64,000 nt of DNA from Actinoplanes sandaracinus (GTDB lineage: Bacteria > Actinomycetota > Actinomycetes > Mycobacteriales > Micromonosporaceae): positions 1 to 64,000 of the forward strand of contig NZ_JASCTH010000012.1 in the NCBI RefSeq assembly GCF_030009775.1. Direction: 5' to 3'. A model generated the notes under the pieces. It was not told where the DNA came from. It was given only the letters and a program-made list of their open reading frames with translations, and did not search any database. The translations under genes and the position numbers were made by a program. Shown here piece after piece: positions 18,294 through 27,920 of the stretch (within the stretch, counting starts at the first letter, position 1; every line of letters starts with the position of its first letter).

Positions 18294-19052
18294 TCAGGAC
18301 TCGCGGATGGCCTCGCCGGCGATCTCGATGTGGATCTTCTTGCCGACCAGGACGCCGCCGGCTTCCAACAGCACGTTCCAGACCAGGCCGTAATCCTCCC
18401 GGTCCAGTTCGGCGGTCGCGCTGAACCCGAAGATGTCCCGCGCGTACAGATCACGCCGGGCCCCGCCGAACTCCATCTGCATGTCGATCGGCCGGGTCAC
18501 GCCCTTGACCGTCAGATAGCCCTTGAGGACGAACCGGCCGGATGCCCGGGTCGCCGCGGGCGGTAGGTCGGCTGCCGTCCCTCGGCGGCCGAGCGGATTG
18601 TTGCGCAGCCGCGCCCAGTGGAAGATGGGGTCGCTGTCGGACTCCCAGACGAGGCTGCTGCTGCGATATTCCAGCGTCGGGAAACGGTCCACGTCGAGGA
18701 AGTCCGGGCTGGACAGGTGCGCGTCCCGCTCCGGATTGTGCGTGTTGATGCTGCGCGCGCGGATGGTCGCGCTCACCGACGAACGCAGCGGGTCCGCCGC
18801 CACCGTGATCCTCGCCGAGCCCTCGGCGAACTCGCCCCGGATCGGGCTGACCATCATGTGCTGTGCGACGAATCCGATGCGCTTGTGGGCTTCGTCCAGT
18901 GTGTAGACCCCTGGCTCCGGAATGACCAGGCCGTTCCACTCACGGACCGGTCGTTCGACCGTCACGTAGCTCTCCCCCTCGCCAGCATCGTCGCCGCGGC
19001 GCGCGAGGCCCCCCGGCCCGCCCGATGCTGATTTCGCGAGGATTCTAAGCAT
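18294..19052 (-). CDS. YceI family protein
   Basis: A 252-residue protein with a YceI lipocalin-like barrel (about 45-250): PGVYTLDEAHKRIGFVAQHM at its start, then VSPIRGEF, SINTHNPERDAHLSSPDFLD, FPTLEYRSSS and LTVKGVTRPID. The family binds isoprenoid or polyprenyl ligands. The N-terminal 40 residues are polar and no signal peptide is visible, so it should be cytoplasmic, unlike the periplasmic E. coli protein. A loop insertion (NPLGRRGTAADLPPAATR) lies after the fifth strand. ATG 19052 or GTG 19055 start, both close to an AGAGGG. Confidence 0.8.
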   Translation of the reverse strand: MLRILAKSASGGPGGLARRGDDAGEGESYVTVERPVREWNGLVIPEPGVYTLDEAHKRIGFVAQHMMVSPIRGEFAEGSARITVAADPLRSSVSATIRARSINTHNPERDAHLSSPDFLDVDRFPTLEYRSSSLVWESDSDPIFHWARLRNNPLGRRGTAADLPPAATRASGRFVLKGYLTVKGVTRPIDMQMEFGGARRDLYARDIFGFSATAELDREDYGLVWNVLLEAGGVLVGKKIHIEIAGEAIRES

Positions 19053-19136
19053 CACCCTCTTCGGACAGTCAGCCCCGGAGCGTGAGCACCACGAGGCTCG
19101 TCATACGGGGCGCGACATCGTGGTTCCGCAAGGCGC

Positions 19137-19162
19137 GGGCGGGAGCCGGCCGGCGCCCGCCC
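19137..19162. terminator. Hairpin terminator after VOC gene
   Basis: GGGCGGG-a-GCCGG/CCGGC-g-CCCGCCC, a nearly perfect 26-nt dyad 7 nt beyond the stop of the minus-strand gene. Confidence 0.6.
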
Positions 19163-19169
19163 CTGCCCG

Positions 19170-19577
19170 TTATCGCCCGGTGATGTTGACCATCCACGGA
19201 ATGCCGAACCGGTCCACGAGCTGACCGAACTCGTCGCCCCACACCTGCTTCTCCAACGGCATCCGCACCTGCCCGCCGGCGGCCAGCTTCTCCCACGCGC
19301 CGCGCAGGGTGTCACCGTCGTCGCCGCTCAGGCTGACGGTGATGTTCTCGCCGGGCTTGTACTCCATGCCGGGCGGGCAGTCGGACGCCATCAGGGTGTA
19401 GCCCTGCGGCGTCTCCAGCTGGGCGTGCATCACCAGGCCGGCCGTGGCCGGATCGGGGGCGCCGAACTCGCCGAACGTGTTGACCTTGAGCTCGCCACCG
19501 AAGACCGAGTGATAGAACTCGACGGCCTCGCGCGCCTTGCCGTTGAACGTCAGGTAGGGGTTGAGCAGGGACGCCAT
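19170..19577 (-). CDS. VOC family (PhnB/glyoxalase-like) protein
   Basis: A 135-residue protein: SLLNPYLTFNGKAREAVEFY, VFGGELKVNTFGEFG, VMHAQLETPQGYTLMASD and a C-terminal VDRFGIPWMVNI. This is the layout of PhnB-like vicinal-oxygen-chelate proteins with two beta-alpha-beta-beta-beta modules. The reaction is not assignable. The start at ATG 19577 is set by GGAGG 8 nt upstream. A terminator separates it from the downstream yceI-like gene. Confidence 0.8.
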   Translation of the reverse strand: MASLLNPYLTFNGKAREAVEFYHSVFGGELKVNTFGEFGAPDPATAGLVMHAQLETPQGYTLMASDCPPGMEYKPGENITVSLSGDDGDTLRGAWEKLAAGGQVRMPLEKQVWGDEFGQLVDRFGIPWMVNITGR

Positions 19578-19747
19578 GAGATTCCTCCGTCGTCGTCGTT
19601 GACACCGTCCCCTCGCCACGTTAGACCCGCCCTCCGACATTGTCGGCCGGATGTCCCACGATCCACCCGCTCGTGGCGCCACGGGGCGGCCGATGTCGCA
19701 CCCCGCCGGTAGCATCCGGCGCAGCGACCAGGTTCGATCGAGGGGGG

Positions 19748-21247
19748 ATGATGGGGACGACCGGCGATCCCGGCGTCACGGCGCTCGACCGCGGCCTGCG
19801 GCTGTCGCTCCGGGCCCGTTCCGGCAGCGACGGCCCGTTCCTCCGGCTCGTCGACCGGGCCCTGGCCGAAGCGCTGTCCACCGGCGCCGACCTTCCGCGC
19901 ATCCTGCACCTGAGCGTGCTCCGCGCGCGGCTGACCGGCCCCGTGACGCCGCCGTCGCCGCCCTACTCGCCGGCCGGCGCGGTCGCCGCCGGCGAGGAGC
20001 ACGAGGTCTACCTGGGGGAACTACGCAGCAGGTGGGCGCGGCACACCCACCGGCATCTCTACCTCACGCCGGCCGGCATGCTGCGGGCGCTGCTCCCGCC
20101 CGCGCCGCTGCCCGGCAACCCGCACTCGCTGGCCCGGCTCCTCCGCACGTTCGTCATCCTCCTGGCTCCCACCGACCGCCGGGCGGCGACCGCCCTGGCC
20201 GCCCTGATCGAGACCCCGGGCGAGGCCGTCGCCGCCGACTGCGCGCTGGTCGAGGCCGCCCGGGAGGCCCACGACCTCGACGGCGAGGCGCACGCCTGGA
20301 CCAGGCAGCGCCAGCTGCTCATCCGCATGCCGTCCTGGTGCTGGCCGGGCCACCGCACCGAGCACGACAGCGACGTGCTGGCCTATCTGCGGCCCGACCA
20401 CCGGGCCCGGTTCGACGCCGCGATCGGTGTGCTCCCGTTCGCCGCCGACGTGGGTTCTGCGCTGCTCACCGGCCTGCCGGGGCTCGACGGCGTCTACCGC
20501 GGCGCCTACGCCTGTCACGGCTCTCACGCCTACACCGCCGATCGTCTGGCCGGGCGCCGTCCCGTGCCCGAGTCGGCCCGCGCGCACGACGAGGCCCGCC
20601 GCGACCCGGCCGGCGCCGGTCCGATCGTCACCGCCGTCATCTCGGCGAACGAGCAGGTCCTCGGCGGCGCCGAGCTTCCCGTCGACGATCCGGTCTACCG
20701 CCTGCACGCCCGGATCACCGCCCGGACCGTCCGTGCCCGCCGGCTCAGCGCCGACGACCTCACCCCCGAGCCGGTTTCCGCCCCGCTCGACCCGGAGCGC
20801 CTTCCGGCCTATGCCGAGATCGTCCGCCAGAACGCGGACAGCCCGATAGTCGCCGCCCTGGCCGGCCGCGTCCGCGCCGACGCCACCGTCCACGACGACC
20901 GCGAGGCCCTGCTGATCCTGGCCGACGCCGGTTACGCCGATCCCGGCCCGCTGCTGGACGGCCCCGACGAGCCGTGGCCCGACCTCTCCGCGCTGCTGTT
21001 CCGCCACCGTCCCGAGGAGGCCGCCCGCCGGCTGAGTGCCGCCGCCCTGGCGGACTGGCCGGTCGCCGCGGCCATGCTGGAGCACGCCGCCGCCGAGCTG
21101 CTCGCCGCTTCCGGCCCCCGGGTGGCCCACGCCCTGCACGACGCCGTGGTCCGGGCCTTCACCTGCGCGGCCCCACCCGGCGCGGACCCACCACCGGTGG
21201 TCGACGGCGCCTACGCCTGCCGACAATCTCCCTCGACAGAATCGTGA
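19748..21247 (+). CDS. Large conserved-looking protein of unknown function
   Basis: A 499-residue, Ala/Leu/Arg-rich, probably all-helical cytoplasmic protein, without signal peptide or membrane segments. ATG 19748 (or 19751, the next codon) follows AGGGGGG. Recognisable stretches are only compositional: a Trp/His/Arg-rich part near 97-110 (LRSRWARHTHRHLYLTP), an RTFVILLAPTDRRAATAL helix, a LIRMPSWCWPGHRTEHD stretch and repeated acidic helices in the last third. No catalytic motif is evident. It ends inside a strong bidirectional hairpin. Confidence 0.55.
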   Translation: MMGTTGDPGVTALDRGLRLSLRARSGSDGPFLRLVDRALAEALSTGADLPRILHLSVLRARLTGPVTPPSPPYSPAGAVAAGEEHEVYLGELRSRWARHTHRHLYLTPAGMLRALLPPAPLPGNPHSLARLLRTFVILLAPTDRRAATALAALIETPGEAVAADCALVEAAREAHDLDGEAHAWTRQRQLLIRMPSWCWPGHRTEHDSDVLAYLRPDHRARFDAAIGVLPFAADVGSALLTGLPGLDGVYRGAYACHGSHAYTADRLAGRRPVPESARAHDEARRDPAGAGPIVTAVISANEQVLGGAELPVDDPVYRLHARITARTVRARRLSADDLTPEPVSAPLDPERLPAYAEIVRQNADSPIVAALAGRVRADATVHDDREALLILADAGYADPGPLLDGPDEPWPDLSALLFRHRPEEAARRLSAAALADWPVAAAMLEHAAAELLAASGPRVAHALHDAVVRAFTCAAPPGADPPPVVDGAYACRQSPSTES

Positions 21248-21286
21248 TGCGGTGACCACCTCTCCGGGTGGTCCCCGCATCACGAT
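21241..21286. terminator. Bidirectional hairpin terminator
   Basis: ATCGTGATGCGG-tg-ACCACC pairs with GGTGGT-cc-CCGCATCACGAT around a 6-nt loop. It contains the stop codon of the upstream gene and faces the ppdK stop. Confidence 0.75.
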
Positions 21287-21308
21287 CGCCGCTTGACGCC
21301 AAGTGCGG

Positions 21309-23987
21309 TCAGCGGTGGTCGGAGCCCTCGGAGGTGACCGCCGCGCGACCGGCCTCGAGGCGGGCGATCGGCACCCGGAACGGCGAGCAGGAGACGTAGT
21401 CCAGGCCGACCTCGTGGAAGAAGTGCACGGAGTCGGGGTCGCCGCCGTGCTCCCCGCAGACGCCGAGTTTGAGGCCGGGCCGGGCGGCACGGCCTTCCTC
21501 CGCGGCGATGCGGACGAGGCGGCCGACGCCGTCGGCGTCGATGGACTCGAACGGGGAGATGCCGAAGATCCCGAGTTCCAGGTAACGCCAGAAGAACGCG
21601 CCTTCGACGTCGTCGCGGGAGAAGCCCCAGGCCATCTGGGTGAGGTCGTTGGTGCCGAAGGAGAAGAACTCGGCGGCCTCGGCGATCTGCCCGGCGGTGA
21701 GCGCCGCCCGCGGCACCTCGATCATGGTGCCGATCAGGATGTCGACGCCCGAGTCGCCGACGGTCGACGCGATGATCTTCTCGGCTTCGGCGCGGACGGT
21801 CTCCAGCTCCTGCACGGCCCCGACCAGCGGGACCATGATCTCCGGGCGCGGCTTGCCGCCTTCCGCGGCGAGGGCCACCGCGGCCTCGGCGATCGCACGG
21901 ACCTGCATCGCGAACAGACCGGGAATGACCAGTCCGAGGCGTACGCCCCGCAGGCCCAGCATCGGGTTCTGCTCGTGCATGCGCCGTACCGCGGCCAGCA
22001 GTTGCTCGTCGTGCTCGACGTTGCGGCCGTGCTCGTGCGCGACCGCGACCTTGACCGCCAGCTCTTCCAGCGACGGCAGGAACTCGTGCAGCGGCGGGTC
22101 GATGAGCCGCACCGTGACGGGCAGGCCGTTCATCTCCCGGAAGATCTCCAGGAAGTCGGCCCGCTGCAGCGGCTGGAGGGCGGCCAGGGCCTCGTTGCGT
22201 TCCGTCTCGCTGCGCGCCAGGATGAGCCGTTCGACCAGTTCACGGCGGTCGCCGAGGAACATGTGCTCGGTCCGGCACAGGCCGATGCCCTGGGCGCCGA
22301 ACCGTCGCGCGCGTGCGGCGTCGGCGCCGGTGTCGGCGTTGGTCCGCACGTACAGGCGCCGCTTCTCGTCGGCGTGCGTGATGATCCGGTGCACGGCGGC
22401 GACCAGCGGGTCGTTGGCGCGCAGCGGGTCGAGGTCGCCCTCGAAGTACTGCACGACCTCGCTGGGCCGCACCGGGACCTCGCCGAGGTAGACGCGGCCG
22501 GTGGTGCCGTCGACGGAGATGGTGTCGCCCTCGCGGACCGTCTGCGAGCCGATCGTGAAGAAGTCACGGCCGACCTCCATCTCGTCGGCCCCGCAGACGC
22601 AGGTCTTGCCCATGCCGCGGGCGACGACGGCGGCGTGTGACGTCTTGCCGCCGCGGCTGGTGAGGATGCCGTTGGCGGCGATCATGCCGGGCAGGTCGTC
22701 GGGGTTGGTCTCGCGCCGGACCAGGATGACCGGCTTGCCCTCGGCGGCGACCTCGACGGCGCGCTGGGAGGTGAAGACGACCTGCCCGTACGCGGCGCCC
22801 GGGGAGGCGCCGACACCGCGGGTGAGCGACGCCGGGTCGGAGGCGAGGTCGAAGCGGGGGAACATCAACTGGGCGAGCTGGGCGCCGGTGACCCGGGTGA
22901 GCGCCTCGTCGATGTCGATGACGCCTTCGTCGACGAGCTGGGCGGCGATGGTGAACGCGGCGGCCGCGGTGCGCTTGCCGACGCGGGTCTGCAGCATCCA
23001 CAGTTTGCCGCGTTCGATGGTGAACTCGATGTCGCACAGGTCCCGGTAGTGGCCTTCCAGGGTGGCCATGATCTGCATGAGCTCGTCGTACGACTTCTTG
23101 TCGAGCCCTTCCAGGTCGGCCAGCGGCAGCGTGTTGCGGATGCCGGCGACCACGTCCTCACCCTGGGCGTTGGACAGGTAGTCGCCGTAGACGCCCTGCT
23201 CGCCGGTGGCCGGGTCGCGGGTGAAGGCGACGCCGGTGCCGGAGTCGGAGCCGAGGTTGCCGAAGACCATGGCGACCACGTTGACGGCGGTGCCGAGGTC
23301 GGTCGGGATGCGTTCCTGCCGGCGGTAGAGGACGGCACGGTCGGCGTTCCAGGACCGGAAGACCGCCTCGACGGCGAGGTCGAGCTGCTCGCGCGGGTCC
23401 TGCGGGAACTCGTGGCCGGTGTGCTTGACGAACACGTTCTTGTACGCGGTGACCAGCGCCCGCAGGTCGTCGGCGTCCAGCTGCACGTCGTCCTTGACGC
23501 CCTTGGCGACCTTGGCGTCGTGCAGCGCGTCCTCGAACTCGTGGCCGGGAACGTCGCACACGGTCTTGCCGAACATCTGGATCAGCCGCCGGTACGAGTC
23601 CCACGCGAACCGGTCGTTGCCGCCGGCCTGCCGGGAGAGGCCGGCCACCGACGCGTCGTTGAGCCCCACGTTGAGGACGGTCTCCATCATGCCGGGCATG
23701 GAGAACTTCGCGCCGGAGCGCACCGAGACGAGAAGCGGGTCGCCCGGGTCACCGAGGCGGCGCCCCATCTTCGTCTCGAGCGCGGCGAGGTGCTCGTCGA
23801 TCTCGGCGGCGAGTCCTTCGACGTGGGTGCCGTTGTGCAGGTACTGCTTGCACGCTTCGGTGGTGATGGTGAAGCCGGGGGGCACGGGCAGGCCCAGGTT
23901 GGTCATCTCCGCGAGGTTGGCGCCCTTGCCTCCCAGGAGGTCCTTGAGGTCCTTGTTGCCTTCGGCAAAGTCGTACACGAACTTCAT
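21309..23987 (-). CDS. ppdK: Pyruvate, phosphate dikinase
   Basis: An 892-residue enzyme, the usual ~880-residue bacterial length, interconverting pyruvate + ATP + Pi with PEP + AMP + PPi. N-terminal ATP-grasp region begins MKFVYDFAEGNKDLKDLLGG. The swivelling phospho-histidine domain carries GGKTSHAAVVARGMGK (His near 449). The PEP/pyruvate barrel ends in LGVCGEHGGDP with the catalytic Cys near 841. ATG 23987 is preferred because GGAGG lies 7 nt upstream; the ATG two codons earlier is too close to it. Monocistronic, with a 440-nt upstream gap. Confidence 0.95.
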   Translation of the reverse strand: MKFVYDFAEGNKDLKDLLGGKGANLAEMTNLGLPVPPGFTITTEACKQYLHNGTHVEGLAAEIDEHLAALETKMGRRLGDPGDPLLVSVRSGAKFSMPGMMETVLNVGLNDASVAGLSRQAGGNDRFAWDSYRRLIQMFGKTVCDVPGHEFEDALHDAKVAKGVKDDVQLDADDLRALVTAYKNVFVKHTGHEFPQDPREQLDLAVEAVFRSWNADRAVLYRRQERIPTDLGTAVNVVAMVFGNLGSDSGTGVAFTRDPATGEQGVYGDYLSNAQGEDVVAGIRNTLPLADLEGLDKKSYDELMQIMATLEGHYRDLCDIEFTIERGKLWMLQTRVGKRTAAAAFTIAAQLVDEGVIDIDEALTRVTGAQLAQLMFPRFDLASDPASLTRGVGASPGAAYGQVVFTSQRAVEVAAEGKPVILVRRETNPDDLPGMIAANGILTSRGGKTSHAAVVARGMGKTCVCGADEMEVGRDFFTIGSQTVREGDTISVDGTTGRVYLGEVPVRPSEVVQYFEGDLDPLRANDPLVAAVHRIITHADEKRRLYVRTNADTGADAARARRFGAQGIGLCRTEHMFLGDRRELVERLILARSETERNEALAALQPLQRADFLEIFREMNGLPVTVRLIDPPLHEFLPSLEELAVKVAVAHEHGRNVEHDEQLLAAVRRMHEQNPMLGLRGVRLGLVIPGLFAMQVRAIAEAAVALAAEGGKPRPEIMVPLVGAVQELETVRAEAEKIIASTVGDSGVDILIGTMIEVPRAALTAGQIAEAAEFFSFGTNDLTQMAWGFSRDDVEGAFFWRYLELGIFGISPFESIDADGVGRLVRIAAEEGRAARPGLKLGVCGEHGGDPDSVHFFHEVGLDYVSCSPFRVPIARLEAGRAAVTSEGSDHR

Positions 23988-24430
23988 GCCCATACCTCCG
24001 GTTAAGAATCCGCGGCGGGTATCAGTTCCTGCCCTGGGATTCGTAAGGCTAAGCACGACCCGAGTGAATAGTTAACAGTGCCGTGGCTTTTTCCACACCG
24101 GCGCGGAGAAGCGTGATCGGTACACGCTCTCTCCGCGCACCATTGCGCACCGAGCCCGGACAGGGTTGTCGGTCGACAAGAGGGCTGCTGCTGATCGAGT
24201 TGCCGGAGGCGGCTGCCGGGACGGTTCACGGCGGAAAATAAGGTCGCCGCTGCGAATTCCACGGGGGAAGAACTCGCAACGGCGCACCGCGAACATTAGA
24301 CGACGTTCGTCCGGCTGTCCATCCCAGCCGTCAACCGGATTTCGACCTCGCCTCAAACGGCCCACCGCCGCCGGCCCACGAGCCGACAGCCCGTGAGCCG
24401 TCGGCTCACGGGCTGGTGATCAACGGGCGG
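23988..24430. other. Intergenic region upstream of ppdK
   Basis: A 443-nt gap, visibly less GC-rich than its surroundings near 24000-24080 and 24230-24310. It must hold the ppdK promoter (minus strand), but no clear hexamer pair was found. The terminator at 24387-24415 belongs to the next gene. A 97-codon minus-strand frame inside it looks non-coding. Confidence 0.5.
24387..24415. terminator. Hairpin terminator
   Basis: A perfect 13-bp stem (CAGCCCGTGAGCC / GGCTCACGGGCTG) with a 3-nt loop, 16 nt past the stop of the minus-strand lipoprotein gene. Confidence 0.75.
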
Positions 24431-25123
24431 CTAGCCCACGCGCTGCACGACGGATCCGACGAGGCGCCGCCAGTCGGTCTCGAAGCTCGGGGAGGCGCTC
24501 GCGTTGTCGAGCCGGTAGATGGCGTAGGTGTCGACCAGCACCACGTTACGGGTGCGCAGCACGGCCACGGCGGTGTCCGCGGTGCCGGGGTGCGCCGACT
24601 CGTACAACTTGTGCCGAATGATCACGAACCCGGACCAGGCGCCCTCGGCCAGGTCACGGACCTCGACGTTCTCCTGGTAGGCGGGCTCGTTGCGGTCGGC
24701 GGTCACGGTCGCGGGCACGTCCGTCGACGGCGCGCACTGCCCGGCCACCGTCCGCAACAGGCCGAGCCCGGCCTCGGCGCTGGCCGCGTCGGCGTAGACG
24801 AGCGCGGTCTGCTGCAGTGTCTGCGCGCCCTTCTCGCCCTCGTCGGCGGCGGCCGACGAGACGATCTCGGCGCCGGGCGGCACCTGTGGCGGGGTGCTGG
24901 TTCCGCCGCAGAAGCTGACCATCTGCTGCGGGTCGGCGCTCTGCTGCGGTGCGGCCCAGGCCGGGCCGATGTCGGCGGGCTGCAGGAACGCTCCGCGCAT
25001 GGTGGTGACGGTGATCAGCCCCTCCTCGGGGCCGCCGTCGTCGGAGGAACTGCACCCGGCCGCCATCACCAGGGCGCAGGTGGCGCCCACTACGGCGCGG
25101 AGGGGTCTGGCGGTCAGGAACAT
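24431..25123 (-). CDS. Secreted lipoprotein, sensor-domain-like
   Basis: A 230-residue lipoprotein. The signal peptide ends in a lipobox (LVMAAGC, Cys24), followed by a Ser/Asp/Gly spacer. The mature part (about 35-230) holds three cysteines (VSFCGG, AGQCAP and the lipid Cys) and the pattern ETLVYADAASAEAG-like / VRTRNVVLVDTYAIY. This resembles the extracellular PknH-type sensor domains found on many actinobacterial lipoproteins and kinases (inference). It is divergent from glcD and ends in a strong terminator. Confidence 0.7.
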   Translation of the reverse strand: MFLTARPLRAVVGATCALVMAAGCSSSDDGGPEEGLITVTTMRGAFLQPADIGPAWAAPQQSADPQQMVSFCGGTSTPPQVPPGAEIVSSAAADEGEKGAQTLQQTALVYADAASAEAGLGLLRTVAGQCAPSTDVPATVTADRNEPAYQENVEVRDLAEGAWSGFVIIRHKLYESAHPGTADTAVAVLRTRNVVLVDTYAIYRLDNASASPSFETDWRRLVGSVVQRVG

Positions 25124-25254
25124 CCGGCCATCCTGTCAGACGTCCCGGCGGCGGCACCGGCTGCTGCCCGGTCGTGTGTCCGTCGCGTGCCCGTCGCGCG
25201 CGGCGCCGATCACGGTTAGCGTGGCTCCAGGCAGTGTCGCCGAGGAGGTCCACC

Positions 25255-26715
25255 ATGAGCGGGATCGATGCGCTGGCCGTGCGGCTGCGCTCCGAGCTGA
25301 GTCCGGACCAGGTGCTCACCGACCGGCAACAGCTGCGGACGTACGAGTGCGACGGCCTGGCCAACTACAAGGTCATCCCCGCCCTGGTCACTCTCCCCCG
25401 CACCGCGGCCCAGGTTGCCGCCGTCGTCCGCGCGTGTGCCGGGGCGAAGGTCCCGTTCGTGGCCCGCGGCTCCGGCACCGGCCTCTCCGGTGGGGCGCTG
25501 CCGCACGCCGACGGCGTCCTGATCGTCACCTCCCAGCTGCGCGAGATCGTCGGGACGCGGCCGGCCGACGAGCGTGCCGTGGTCCAGCCGGGAGTGATCA
25601 ACCTGCAGGTCACCAAGGCCGCCACGCCGTACGGCTACTACTACGCGCCCGACCCGTCGAGCCAGCAGATCTGCTCGATCGGCGGCAACGTGGCGGAGAA
25701 CTCGGGCGGCGCCCACTGCCTCAAGTACGGGTTCACCACCAACCACGTGACCGGTCTGGAGGTCGTCACGCCCGACGGTGACCTGGTCCGGCTCGGCGGC
25801 GCCGCGCCCGACACCCCCGGGTACGACCTGCTCGGCGCGTTCGTCGGCTCGGAGGGCACGCTGGGTGTCGCGACGGAGGTGACGGTGCGACTGACCCGAC
25901 TGCCGGAGACCGTCCGCACCCTGCTCGCCGCCTTTCGCGGCACCGATCAGGCGGGCGCCGCCACCTCGGCGATCATCGCGGCCGGCGTGGTGCCGGCCGC
26001 CATCGAGATGATGGACGCCCTCTCCATCGAGGCCGCCGAGGCCGCCGTCCACTGCGGTTACCCGGCCGGGGCGGGCGCGGTCCTGATCGTCGAGCTGGAC
26101 GGCCCGGCCGCTGAGGTGGAAGCCCAGTTCGCCGAGGTCAGCGCCCTGTGCGACACGTTCGGGGCGTTCGAGATCCGGGTGGCCGCCGACGACACCGAGC
26201 GGCAGCTGATCTGGCGGGGCCGTAAGTCGGCGTTCGCCGCGGTCGGCCGGATCAGCCCCGACTACATCGTCCAGGACGGGGTGATCCCGCGGACCGCGCT
26301 GCCCGAGGTGCTGCGCCGCATCAACGAGGTGGCCTCGTCGCACGGGGTCCGGGTCGCCAACGTCTTCCACGCCGGCGACGGCAACCTGCACCCGCTGGTC
26401 CTCTTCGACGCGGGCGTGCCCGGCGAGGCCGAGCGCGCCGAGACCGTCTCCGGAGCGATCATCGACCTCTGCATCGAGTACGACGGCTCGATCACCGGCG
26501 AACACGGCGTCGGCGTCGACAAGGCCCGCTACATGCCGCGCATGTTCAACGACACCGATCTGGACACGATGCAGCTGGTCAGGTGTGCCTTCGACCCGGA
26601 CGGCCTGGCCAACCCGGGCAAGATCTTCCCCACCCCGCGGCTCTGCGGCGAACGACCCGGCCGCCGGCAGGGCGTGCATCCGCAACAGGTGGCCGGCGTG
26701 GCGGAGATCTTCTGA
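25255..26715 (+). CDS. glcD: Glycolate oxidase FAD-binding subunit GlcD
   Basis: A 486-residue FAD-linked oxidase oxidising glycolate (or D-lactate-type 2-hydroxy acids) to the keto acid. PCMH-type FAD domain about 35-215, with VARGSGTGLSGGALP and SIGGNVAENSGGAHCLKYG. C-terminal oxidase domain with a metal/substrate patch HAGDGNLHPL and ITGEHGVGVDK. ATG 25255 is set by GAGGAGG 6 nt upstream. Its stop overlaps the glcE start (TGATG), and glcE overlaps glcF the same way, so the three subunits are translationally coupled. Confidence 0.9.
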   Translation: MSGIDALAVRLRSELSPDQVLTDRQQLRTYECDGLANYKVIPALVTLPRTAAQVAAVVRACAGAKVPFVARGSGTGLSGGALPHADGVLIVTSQLREIVGTRPADERAVVQPGVINLQVTKAATPYGYYYAPDPSSQQICSIGGNVAENSGGAHCLKYGFTTNHVTGLEVVTPDGDLVRLGGAAPDTPGYDLLGAFVGSEGTLGVATEVTVRLTRLPETVRTLLAAFRGTDQAGAATSAIIAAGVVPAAIEMMDALSIEAAEAAVHCGYPAGAGAVLIVELDGPAAEVEAQFAEVSALCDTFGAFEIRVAADDTERQLIWRGRKSAFAAVGRISPDYIVQDGVIPRTALPEVLRRINEVASSHGVRVANVFHAGDGNLHPLVLFDAGVPGEAERAETVSGAIIDLCIEYDGSITGEHGVGVDKARYMPRMFNDTDLDTMQLVRCAFDPDGLANPGKIFPTPRLCGERPGRRQGVHPQQVAGVAEIF

Positions 26716-27920
26716 TGAGCGTTCTCGATGATCTCGCGGCCAAGGCCGGCGACGACGACGTGGTCGGCGGGGTGCCCGCCCGGCTCGTCGCCGCGCCCGC
26801 CAGCACCGAGGAGGCGGCCGCGCTGATCGCCGCCGCCCGGGACCTCGCCGTGGTGATCCGCGGCGGCGGCACGAAACTCCAGTACGGCCCGCCCCCACGC
26901 GAACTCGACCTGATCATCGACACGCGGCGCCTGGCCGGGGTCGTGGAGCACGCCGCCGGCGACCTGATCACCGTGGTCCGGGCGGGCACCCCGATGGCCG
27001 AGCTGCACGGCCTTCCCGGCCAGCAGCTGGCACTCGACGCGCCGCCCTCGGCGACGGCCGGCGGCACGGTCTCGGCGAACGCGAGCGGCCCGCGCCGGCT
27101 GCGCTACGGCACGGCCCGCGACCTGCTGATCGGCATCACGGTGGTGCGGCCCGACGGCCGCGTCGCCCGGGCCGGGGGCAAGGTCGTCAAAAACGTCGCG
27201 GGGTACGACCTGGGCAAGCTCTACACCGGCGCCCTGGGCACGCTCGGCCTGATCACCGAGTGCGTCTTCCGGTTGCATCCGGTCCCTCCCGCGATCTGCT
27301 TCGTACGGGCGACCGCCCCGCCCACCGAAGCCGCGAAGGTGCTAGCCGGCCAGTTCGCTCCCAGCGCGCTGGAGATCAACGCCGGGCCCGGGACCGCACC
27401 GGAGACAGCCGTGCTGCTCGAAGGCACCGCCGCCGGTGTCCGCGACCGCGCCGCGGTGCTGGCCCGCCTGCTCGGCGGCGAGATCACCGACGTCCCGCCG
27501 CCCTGGTGGGACACCCCGCCGTGGCCCACGGCGGACGGCCTCGGGCTGAAGCTGACGAGCGTCCTCTCCGGGGTCCCCGGGCTGGTCGCGGCCGCTGTCG
27601 ACGCCGGCCTGACGATCCGCGGCTCGGCCGGAGCCGGAGTCCTCTACGCGGGCGCCGGGTGCACCGCCGACAACACGGCCGAGGCGCTGCGAGCTGACGA
27701 GGCGCTGCGGGCTGACGAGGCGCTGCGAGCTGTCGAGGTGTTGCGGGTGGCGGCGGCCCGGGCCGGTGGTCACGCCGTCGTGCTGACCGCGCCCGAGGCG
27801 ATCCGCGACGGCCTGGACATGTGGGGGCCGGTGCCCGGGCTCGACCTGATGCGCCGGGTCAAGGACCGGTTCGACCCGCGCCACCGTTTCGCGCCCGGCC
27901 GCTTCGTGGGAGGGATCTGA
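26715..27920 (+). CDS. glcE: Glycolate oxidase subunit GlcE
   Basis: A 401-residue second FAD-binding subunit. A PCMH domain (about 20-190) is visible: VIRGGGTKLQYGPPP, AGTPMAELHGLPGQ, TAGGTVSANASGPRRLRYG and GGKVVKNVAGYDLGKLYTG. The C-terminal part ends MRRVKDRFDPRHRFAPGRF, the usual GlcE end. Near residues 323-340 an in-frame triplication (EALRAD units) lengthens a helix. It overlaps its neighbours by one base on each side. Confidence 0.85.
   Translation: MSVLDDLAAKAGDDDVVGGVPARLVAAPASTEEAAALIAAARDLAVVIRGGGTKLQYGPPPRELDLIIDTRRLAGVVEHAAGDLITVVRAGTPMAELHGLPGQQLALDAPPSATAGGTVSANASGPRRLRYGTARDLLIGITVVRPDGRVARAGGKVVKNVAGYDLGKLYTGALGTLGLITECVFRLHPVPPAICFVRATAPPTEAAKVLAGQFAPSALEINAGPGTAPETAVLLEGTAAGVRDRAAVLARLLGGEITDVPPPWWDTPPWPTADGLGLKLTSVLSGVPGLVAAAVDAGLTIRGSAGAGVLYAGAGCTADNTAEALRADEALRADEALRAVEVLRVAAARAGGHAVVLTAPEAIRDGLDMWGPVPGLDLMRRVKDRFDPRHRFAPGRFVGGI
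27681..27734 (+). repeat. 18-bp in-frame tandem repeat in glcE, three copies
   Basis: Three copies of gaggcgctgcgagctgac-like units, encoding E-A-L-R-A-D repeats. Confidence 0.85.

Noticed and set aside
24072..24365. 97-codon minus-strand frame upstream of ppdK
   Set aside because: No ribosome site, no coding-like composition; it lies across the ppdK promoter region.
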